Part shown: piece after piece, positions 1 to 4,932 of the stretch
How positions within the stretch are numbered: the first letter of the stretch is position 1
How the letters are laid out: each line of letters starts with the position of its first letter
Assembly: GCA_002432565.1 (NCBI GenBank)
Contig: DJFP01000145.1
Coordinates: 5,793 to 11,953 of the forward strand
Origin: Flavobacteriales bacterium UBA5869
Lineage (GTDB): Bacteria > Bacteroidota > Bacteroidia > Flavobacteriales_D > Crocinitomicaceae
Length of the DNA stretch: 6,161 nt
Direction: 5' to 3'
Program-made: the position numbers and the translations under genes
Notes under the pieces: model-generated
What the model was told of the DNA's origin: nothing
The model's database searches: none
The model's input: the letters and a program-made list of their open reading frames with translations, nothing else

Positions 1-584
1 ATCCGTTCCGTACCCACAATTCCTTCGGAAACTCCCGTAAAAAAACTGTCTCGGGTTAAATAATCCAGTCGGTCCATATCCAGCTGACTGGAAACCAATT
101 GGTAAAGAAATGTTTTGTGGTATTTATTGGCGAAGATCATCAGTGCCCGTTCCAAATCGTCCGAATGGTCGGGGAAATCCCGTTTCAATGCCTGGATAAA
201 GTAGTATGAAATCTGCTCGTGGCTGACATTCTTTACGATGTCGTACTCCAGCGCGTGGCTGAATGGTCCGTGCCCGATATCGTGTAATAGAATCGCAACT
301 AAAACGGCGCGCTCTTCTTCGATGGTAATTTCATGGCCTTTCCTGCGGATTACTGCCACAGCCTGCGACATGAGGTGCATTGCCCCGATTGCATGGTGAA
401 AACGGGTGTGTAAAGCCCCGGGGTAAACGAGGTGTGTCATTCCCAATTGCTTGATTCTCCTCAATCTTTGGAAAAAAGGATGCTCCACCAGGTCGAAAAT
501 AAATTCGTCGGGAATTGAAATAAAACCGTAAACCGGGTCGTTGATGATTTTCTTTTTATTATTTCGATGTGTGTTTGTGCGCAA
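1..584 (-). CDS. HD-domain phosphohydrolase (COG1078 / dNTPase-like), 5' part only
   Basis: Reading the minus strand gives 194 complete codons that run off the left edge of the window. The family is usually about 400 residues, so roughly the N-terminal half is present. Visible motifs are DPVYGFISIP (residues 16-25), RLRRIKQLG (40-48), TRFHHAIGAMH (60-70), the core LLHDIGHGPFSH (99-110) with the metal-binding H101-D102 pair, and SQLDMDRLDYLTRDSFFTGV (166-185). This set is characteristic of the COG1078 HD hydrolases, relatives of the dGTPases that remove triphosphate from deoxynucleotides; the exact substrate cannot be read from sequence. The protein should be a soluble metal-dependent enzyme. 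No ATG lies in frame near the N-terminus. I chose TTG at 584-582 because AAAGG (596-592) sits just upstream and because a promoter candidate would start transcription near 601, excluding the upstream TTG at 605-603. It diverges from porX. In related genomes I recall lipid A genes (lpxD) following it; that part is not visible here. Confidence 0.9.
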   Translation of the reverse strand, partial: MRTNTHRNNKKKIINDPVYGFISIPDEFIFDLVEHPFFQRLRRIKQLGMTHLVYPGALHTRFHHAIGAMHLMSQAVAVIRRKGHEITIEEERAVLVAILLHDIGHGPFSHALEYDIVKNVSHEQISYYFIQALKRDFPDHSDDLERALMIFANKYHKTFLYQLVSSQLDMDRLDYLTRDSFFTGVSEGIVGTER

Positions 585-607
585 TTGAATACCTTTATAA
601 ATCAATT

Positions 608-636
608 CAAAGCTAATTAATCTTTAGGATATGCAA
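608..636 (-). promoter_or_regulatory. Candidate Bacteroidota promoter for the HD-domain gene
   Basis: On the minus strand, TAGCTTTG (615-608) matches the Bacteroidota -7 consensus TAnnTTTG exactly. A TTG (636-634) lies 18 bases further upstream, a suitable -33 element. Transcription would start near position 601, giving a leader of about 17 bases to the TTG start at 584. The -33 element falls within the first two codons of the divergent porX. This is a pattern match only. Confidence 0.5.
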
Positions 637-2172
637 GCAAAGATTCTGTGGGCAGATGACGAAATGGAGTTCCTGAAACCTCACGTACTCTTTTTGGAAG
701 CAAAAGGATACGAGGTAGAACTCATTAACAACGGTAGTGAAGCGGTGGAAAAATGCCAGGAAAACAATTACGACATTGTCTTTTTGGACGAGAATATGCC
801 GGGTATTTCCGGTTTGGAAACATTGGCGCGTATCAAGGAAATTACTCCGATGACCCCGGTTGTAATGATTACCAAAAGTGAGGAAGAATCCATCATGGAA
901 GAAGCGATCGGCAGTAAGATTGCGGACTACCTGATCAAGCCCGTTAACCCGAACCAGCTATTGCTTTGCCTGAAGAAGAATCTGGACCACCGGAAATTGG
1001 TTTCGCAAAAAACGAATTCAAACTACCAGCAGGAATTCCGTCAGTTAGGAATGCAGCTCAACGGTCGTTTGGATGCGGAAGAATGGAAAGATGTTTTTAA
1101 GAAGCTGACTTACTGGGATTTGGAATTCAAAGGAATTGAAGACCAGGGAATGCGTGAGATTCTGGATGCACAACGCAAGGAAGCAAACGATTTGTTCTGC
1201 AGGTTCATCGAAAACAATTACGAAGATTGGTTCAACGGCAGGGAAGAAGCACCTGATATGGTGCATCACCTGTTGAAAGAGCAGGTCTTTCCATTATTGG
1301 ATGAGCGTGTTTTCCTGATGGTTATCGATAATTTACGTTACGATCAGTGGCAGATCCTGAAACCGATTATTTCGAACTACTTCAACATCGAGAAAGAAGA
1401 AATTGTCTATTCCATTTTGCCTTCTGCAACGCATTATGCCAGAAATGCCCTTTTTGCCGGGTTAATGCCCTCGGAAATAGAAAAACGCTTTCCAAATCTT
1501 TGGTTGAACGAAGAAGATGAAGGCGGAAAGAATATGCAGGAAGCAGCCTTCCTCGAAGGAAACCTGAAACGTAACGGGAAAAATATCAAATGGTCGTACC
1601 ACAAGATCACGAACCTGGATGCGGGTAAAAAACTGGTAGATCAGTTCCATACACTTTGGGACAACCAGTTGAACGCTATTGTTTACAATTTTGTCGATAT
1701 GCTTTCTCACGCCCGCACTGAAATGGATATGATCAAGGAATTGGCAGCCGATGAAGCTGCTTACCGCTCATTGACGCTTTCCTGGTTCGAGCATTCTCCG
1801 CTGCAGGAAATGTTTAAGAAAATTGCCGAAAAAGGAGGGAAAGTGGTGATTACTACGGACCATGGTACTGTTCGTGTGACGAATCCTGTGAAGATTGTCG
1901 GAGATCGAAGTACAAATACCAATCTGCGTTACAAAACAGGCCGGAACTTAAGTTATAAAGACAAAGAAGTTTTTACGATCAAACATCCGGATAAAGTAGG
2001 TCTGCCCAAATCCAGTTTGTCTGCAGAGTTCGTATTTACCCGTGAGCAGGATTATTTCGTCTATCCAAATAACTACAATCACTTTGTAAACTATTACAAC
2101 GACACATTCCAGCACGGAGGAATTTCAATGGAGGAATTATTGATCCCATTCGTAATTTTACAGTCGAAGTGA
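631..2172 (+). CDS. porX: PorX: response regulator with PglZ phosphodiesterase-type domain (T9SS regulation)
   Basis: This 513-residue protein has an N-terminal receiver domain (about 1-118) with the acidic pair D9-D10, phosphoacceptor D53 in FLDENMPG, T81 and K103-P104, all intact. A charged helical linker (about 120-215) follows, then a PglZ/alkaline-phosphatase-superfamily domain (about 225-513). Expected metal-site and nucleophile positions are present: D233 (VIDNLRYDQW), T267 (SATHYAR), D356 and H360 (DMLSHAR), D410-H411 (TTDHGT) and H495 (QHGG). In Porphyromonas and Flavobacterium, PorX works with the kinase PorY and sigma factor SigP to control the type IX secretion system, and its PglZ domain has been reported to cleave oligonucleotides. 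Since all key residues are kept, I infer phosphorylation control plus phosphodiesterase activity here. The ATG at 631 follows TTAGGAT, a weak ribosome site. No porY or sigP is visible nearby. The stop codon overlaps tsaE by four bases, suggesting an operon. Confidence 0.93.
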   Translation: MQAKILWADDEMEFLKPHVLFLEAKGYEVELINNGSEAVEKCQENNYDIVFLDENMPGISGLETLARIKEITPMTPVVMITKSEEESIMEEAIGSKIADYLIKPVNPNQLLLCLKKNLDHRKLVSQKTNSNYQQEFRQLGMQLNGRLDAEEWKDVFKKLTYWDLEFKGIEDQGMREILDAQRKEANDLFCRFIENNYEDWFNGREEAPDMVHHLLKEQVFPLLDERVFLMVIDNLRYDQWQILKPIISNYFNIEKEEIVYSILPSATHYARNALFAGLMPSEIEKRFPNLWLNEEDEGGKNMQEAAFLEGNLKRNGKNIKWSYHKITNLDAGKKLVDQFHTLWDNQLNAIVYNFVDMLSHARTEMDMIKELAADEAAYRSLTLSWFEHSPLQEMFKKIAEKGGKVVITTDHGTVRVTNPVKIVGDRSTNTNLRYKTGRNLSYKDKEVFTIKHPDKVGLPKSSLSAEFVFTREQDYFVYPNNYNHFVNYYNDTFQHGGISMEELLIPFVILQSK

Positions 2173-2585
2173 AAGAATTGATAGCACATAATTTGGATGA
2201 TGTTCCGTTTGTTGCCAGGGAATTATTGGAAATACTCGGAAACAGAAAAGTTGTAGCTTTTTATGCGGAAATGGGTTCGGGAAAAACAACCCTTATCACA
2301 GCTGTGCTGCGTGCAATGGGCATAGAATCCCCGGAAGGTTCCCCGACTTACTCGCTGGTGAATACGTACGATTCTCCTTACTTCGGAGAAGTCATGCATT
2401 TTGATGTTTACCGGTTGAATTCTGCGGAAGAAGCCCTGGATGCCGGTATCGAAGAAATGCTGTATTCTGGCGCGGTTTGTTTTGTGGAATGGGCAGAGAT
2501 CATTGAACCTTTGCTGCCCGAAGAAGTTGTGAGGGTAAAAATAATGTTGAATGATGCCGGTGAACGGATCATACACATTGATTGA
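2169..2585 (+). CDS. tsaE: TsaE: ATPase subunit of tRNA t6A37 threonylcarbamoyl transfer complex
   Basis: This 138-residue protein matches TsaE, the small P-loop ATPase that works with TsaB and TsaD to place threonylcarbamoyl on A37 of ANN-decoding tRNAs. The length is normal for the family. Motifs are the Walker A loop AEMGSGKTT (33-41), SPTYSLVN (58-65), HFDVYRL (77-83) and VEWAE (106-110). An oddity is alanine at position 33, where the P-loop consensus and most TsaE proteins have the first glycine; the rest of the loop including K39 and T40 is intact. The start is GTG at 2169-2171, inside the end of porX, with the GTGA overlap sharing the porX TGA stop. That arrangement normally means translational coupling. 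No other start would preserve the conserved N-terminal beta strand. A hairpin terminator follows its stop. Confidence 0.93.
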   Translation: MKELIAHNLDDVPFVARELLEILGNRKVVAFYAEMGSGKTTLITAVLRAMGIESPEGSPTYSLVNTYDSPYFGEVMHFDVYRLNSAEEALDAGIEEMLYSGAVCFVEWAEIIEPLLPEEVVRVKIMLNDAGERIIHID

Positions 2586-2633
2586 AACCTTTTGAATTCT
2601 TGAATTTGTAAATTTTAAGCTTTCAGAATTCTA

Positions 2634-2649
2634 TTGTTCGCTTGTTCGC
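2634..2649 (+). repeat. Tandem direct repeat, 2 x TTGTTCGC
   Basis: TTGTTCGC occurs twice back to back (2634-2641 and 2642-2649). Either copy can pair with GCGAACA at 2656-2662, so the following terminator has two alternative left arms. This looks like a short duplication of the terminator arm. Confidence 0.85.
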
Positions 2650-2668
2650 TAATTTGCGAACAGTTTTT
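2642..2668 (+). terminator. Intrinsic terminator after porX-tsaE
   Basis: TGTTCGC (2643-2649) and GCGAACA (2656-2662) form a perfect seven-pair stem, extended by a possible U-G pair (2642/2663), around the six-base loop TAATTT. Five T residues (2664-2668) follow directly. It lies 57 bases after the tsaE stop, in the right place to end the porX-tsaE transcript. Confidence 0.7.
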
Positions 2669-2803
2669 GGTTTAACTATATGAATATTAAGCGGTTGCGA
2701 TTTTGGTTCTGACGATTTTTTTTCTTGTTTTAAGGGATGAAATGAAGAAGTGTTTTTGAATAATGTCTTTGTCGGGAACACTATTTCATATTCCTTTTTT
2801 TCG

Positions 2804-2811
2804 TAACTTCG
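2804..2811 (+). promoter_or_regulatory. Candidate -7 promoter box for the ald-like gene
   Basis: TAACTTCG, preceded by a run of T, differs from the Bacteroidota -7 consensus TAnnTTTG at one base. Transcription from it would give a leader of about 18 bases before the ATG at 2836. No good TTG-type -33 element is seen at the usual spacing, so the call is tentative. Confidence 0.4.
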
Positions 2812-2835
2812 TTTGGCTAAAATTGGACGCAGACT

Positions 2836-4062
2836 ATGGTAAAGGACCCGGAATTACTCAAGCAACTTTTGAAAGAGGGCAATATTCTTCCAATGGAGGA
2901 AATGCTCGAAATTGCTAAGAAAAAAGGAAGATTGGTAATCGGTATCCCAAAGGAGCAGAGTTTTCAGGAAAGGCGTGTAGCGCTGGTTCCCGAAGCGGTT
3001 TCATTTTTAGTAGCGAACGGACATGACGTACGTGTGGAGAGAGGTGCAGGTGAATCCTGTAAATTCAGCGACCGTGAGTATTCCGAAGCAGGAGCAGAGC
3101 TTTGCTCATCGAATAAAGAGATTTTTGAGTGTGATATCATCCTGAAAGTCACGCCGGCATCGGAGGAAGAAGTTGACCTGATGAAAGGACATCAAACCCT
3201 GATCTCTGCCTTACAATTAAGTATTCAGCCGAAAAGTATTCTTCAGAAATTAATCGATAAGAAAATAACGGCTATTGCATGGGATTATATCCGTGATGAG
3301 CAGGGAGTATTTCCTGTGGTTCGAACCATGGGAGAAATTGCCGGAACAACATCCATTTTGATTGCCGGAGAATTACTTTCTTCTTTCAACGAAGGAAAAG
3401 GAATTATGCTGGGTGGGATTGCCGGTGTGCAGCCCACAGAAGTAGTTGTACTTGGTGCAGGAACAGTGGGAGAATTTGCTACGCGTGCTGCAATAGGTTT
3501 GGGAGCTTCCGTAAAAGTATTCGATAACAGCTTATCCCGTTTGCGCCGTTTGCAGAACGATTTGGGGTCACGTATTTATACTTCGGTTTTACAACCGAAG
3601 GTTTTGGCAAAATCAATCATGCGTGCAGATGTGGTAATCGGTGCAATCCGCTCCCCACTGGGAAGAACACCTTGCGTGGTTTCCGAAGAAATGGTGGAGA
3701 ACATGAAGGAAGGTTCAGTGATCGTAGATGTGAGTATCGACCAGGGAGGATGTTTTGAAACCTCACGGGTAACCAATCACAACAATCCTACGTTTGTAAA
3801 ACACGGAGTAGTCCATTACTGTGTGCCGAATATTGCTTCGAGAGTTCCCAGAACTGCATCATTTGCACTCTCGAATATCTTTTCTCCGATCCTGATGGAT
3901 ATGGGAGAATCGGGAGGATGTCTGGACCTGATCCGGAACGACCACGGTTTCCGCTCCGGAGTTTATATCTACAAAGGAATCCTTGTAAGTGAAGTATTAG
4001 GGCGTGTTTTCGACCTGAAATACAAGGATATCGATTTGTTGATGATGGGCCTGAAGGGCTAA
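2836..4062 (+). CDS. ald: Alanine dehydrogenase/transhydrogenase (AlaDH/PNT) family oxidoreductase; usual Ald catalytic residues not conserved
   Basis: This 408-residue protein belongs to the family of L-alanine dehydrogenase, which interconverts alanine and pyruvate with NAD. A leader of about 33 residues precedes VIGIPKE (34-40). R47 (ERRVAL) matches the substrate-binding arginine, and D302 in IDQGGCFE (301-308) matches the conserved aspartate. The Rossmann loop is GAGTVG (207-212), and D230 (KVFD) suggests NAD rather than NADP. Compared from memory with Mycobacterium tuberculosis Ald, the alignment around the active site needs no gap and gives T106 for catalytic K75, Q127 for catalytic H96 and G166 for S134; K104 matches the preceding non-catalytic lysine K73. 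I believe the Bacteroidota clade shares these changes. Databases would call this Ald, but the activity is uncertain; another NAD-linked amino-acid or keto-acid reaction, or a regulatory role, is possible. The 5' leader has no clear ribosome site. It stands as a single gene, convergent with the barrel gene. Confidence 0.82.
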   Translation: MVKDPELLKQLLKEGNILPMEEMLEIAKKKGRLVIGIPKEQSFQERRVALVPEAVSFLVANGHDVRVERGAGESCKFSDREYSEAGAELCSSNKEIFECDIILKVTPASEEEVDLMKGHQTLISALQLSIQPKSILQKLIDKKITAIAWDYIRDEQGVFPVVRTMGEIAGTTSILIAGELLSSFNEGKGIMLGGIAGVQPTEVVVLGAGTVGEFATRAAIGLGASVKVFDNSLSRLRRLQNDLGSRIYTSVLQPKVLAKSIMRADVVIGAIRSPLGRTPCVVSEEMVENMKEGSVIVDVSIDQGGCFETSRVTNHNNPTFVKHGVVHYCVPNIASRVPRTASFALSNIFSPILMDMGESGGCLDLIRNDHGFRSGVYIYKGILVSEVLGRVFDLKYKDIDLLMMGLKG

Positions 4063-4067
4063 AGCCC
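4056..4067 (+). repeat. Small GC-rich hairpin over the ald stop codon
   Basis: GGGCTAAAGCCC can pair its outer four or five bases around the TAA stop (4060-4062). It has a very short loop and no T-tract, so it is not a classical terminator by itself, but it may strengthen the larger structure that follows. Confidence 0.4.
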
Positions 4068-4074
4068 GAGAAAG

Positions 4075-4129
4075 AGAATGAGAGCAAGAATGAGGATTAG
4101 ATCATCATTCTGTTTCTGTTTCTCATTCT
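4075..4129. terminator. Nested inverted repeat between convergent genes, possible bidirectional terminator
   Basis: The outer arms AGAATGAGA (4075-4083) and TCTCATTCT (4121-4129) are perfect nine-base complements. Inside them a second pair, AGAATGA (4087-4093) and TCATTCT (4105-4111), is also perfect, and GAT/ATC (4095-4097 and 4101-4103) closes a three-base loop. The 72-base gap between the two converging stop codons is mostly this structure. It reads as a hairpin in either direction, but neither side has a good T-tract. Termination or 3'-end protection is therefore inferred from position and symmetry. Confidence 0.55.
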
Positions 4130-4133
4130 GAGA

Positions 4134-4832
4134 TTATCCGCCGCGTTTATTCCCTTTGTACTTCTGTTTCTTGTTAGTCCACTTATAGCGCTTCTTGTTG
4201 AAATTCTCACTTCCGCGTGCGCCTGAGTTGAACTTATAAACAAGACCTACATTGTGCTGCAGGTAGTTTCCTCCGGCTAAATTTCCTCCTGTGACGGCAA
4301 GTTTCCCGGAAGACTGGATTTGAAATCCTAAGCCCCTGAAGAAGAATAAATTAACCCCAACACCTATATTTCCGGTTAAAGCTGTTACTCCCGGCATAGG
4401 TGTGCGCTGCGTCATCCCGATTCCCAAAGAAACGTAAGGATCCAGCCAGCGTGGAGTAATTAATGGATAAAAGCTGTATTTGCAGTTCAGGTCAAGTGAC
4501 AGGAATACCCCGGAACGACCAATAGTGTCATTAATTAGTTTGGCAGGCTTGTAAGTAACAAACGCACCGGAAAACTCTGCGCTCAATCCGTACTTAAAGT
4601 ATTTGTCGACCATGATACGCGTTGGGAAATATTCGTAATTCCAAGATTGCGCAACATCAAACGGCTGGCATAATCCCCGACCGTCATCTTCTACTGCTGT
4701 CCAGCTTACACCGATCATCCAGGAGTAAGGTTTGCGATTTCCCAGCACGTATGGTTGAGCATCAGCACTAGTGGTGATAAACAAAAAAGTGAAAAGTAAG
4801 ACAGCATGTAAAAAGGTCTTCTGCATAGGCAT
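4134..4832 (-). CDS. Secreted outer-membrane beta-barrel-like protein with basic C-terminal tail
   Basis: The 232-residue product starts with a Sec signal peptide: K5, a hydrophobic stretch (about 7-20), and likely cleavage after TSADA, leaving Q26 first, as is common in Bacteroidota. Residues about 36-201 alternate hydrophobic and polar residues and are rich in Gly, Tyr, Phe and Trp. They end in a strand of terminal barrel type, YLQHNVGLVYKF (190-201). The pattern resembles the N-terminal barrel of OmpA-like proteins in this phylum, but no peptidoglycan-binding OmpA domain follows. Instead the last 31 residues carry about eleven Lys/Arg and a single acidic residue. C55 and C117 are the only cysteines after cleavage. 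It has no T9SS sorting domain and no lipobox. The start is ATG at 4832; a second ATG two codons later is equally possible. It is transcribed alone from a good promoter candidate. I do not recognise a specific function; a small porin, adhesin or envelope structural protein are options. Confidence 0.75.
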   Translation of the reverse strand: MPMQKTFLHAVLLFTFLFITTSADAQPYVLGNRKPYSWMIGVSWTAVEDDGRGLCQPFDVAQSWNYEYFPTRIMVDKYFKYGLSAEFSGAFVTYKPAKLINDTIGRSGVFLSLDLNCKYSFYPLITPRWLDPYVSLGIGMTQRTPMPGVTALTGNIGVGVNLFFFRGLGFQIQSSGKLAVTGGNLAGGNYLQHNVGLVYKFNSGARGSENFNKKRYKWTNKKQKYKGNKRGG

Positions 4833-4856
4833 GGATCGAGTCTATTAATTTTGCTT

Positions 4857-4864
4857 CAAATGTA
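4857..4864 (-). promoter_or_regulatory. Promoter -7 box for the beta-barrel gene
   Basis: On the minus strand this reads TACATTTG, an exact match to the Bacteroidota TAnnTTTG box. Transcription would begin near 4850, giving a leader of about 18 bases to the ATG at 4832. The -33 region has only a degenerate GTTATG (4884-4879). Confidence 0.55.
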
Positions 4865-4909
4865 TACAGCATATCTGACATAACCCGCATTTTTAAAAAA
4901 AAATGTTGG

Positions 4910-4917
4910 TATATTAG
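4910..4917 (+). promoter_or_regulatory. Weak -7 promoter candidate for the histidine kinase gene
   Basis: TATATTAG differs from TAnnTTTG at one base and would start transcription near 4924, leaving a leader of about nine bases before the GTG at 4933. No clear -33 element is visible, so the support is modest. Confidence 0.3.
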
Positions 4918-4932
4918 CCAAAACTGAAACGC

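Larger units (their letters stand above)
2586..2835. other. Intergenic region between tsaE and the ald-like gene
   Basis: This 250-base gap has no supportable gene. Its first part (2590-2632) is a low-complexity run made of GAATTC/GAATTT-like words. A terminator hairpin preceded by a tandem 8-base repeat lies at 2634-2668. The middle (about 2670-2745) is T-rich with nothing recognisable. A weak dyad lies at 2749-2782. The last 35 bases hold a promoter candidate for the downstream gene. Confidence 0.7.

Noticed and set aside
631..2172. PglZ domain as part of a BREX or Pgl phage-defence system
   Set aside because: The PglZ domain is fused to an N-terminal receiver, the PorX layout, and no brxC, pglX, brxL or methylase gene is present. 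The neighbours are housekeeping genes.
2680..2712. Ten-codon reading frame (MNIKRLRFWF) as a leader peptide for the ald-like gene
   Set aside because: No attenuator hairpin follows it, it lies upstream of the proposed promoter, and such short frames are expected by chance.
2700..2730. Second terminator at the T-run around 2716-2723
   Set aside because: The run of T has no adequate inverted repeat immediately before it.
3788..4087. Minus-strand reading frame opposite the end of the ald-like gene
   Set aside because: It is antisense to a clearly coding, conserved gene and runs into the intergenic hairpin; its translation has no recognisable domain. The other antisense frames within porX, tsaE and ald were rejected likewise.
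4134..4832. Barrel-like protein as a T9SS component (PorT type) or T9SS cargo
   Set aside because: No sorting domain at the C-terminus and no recognisable PorT features; nearness to porX alone is not evidence.
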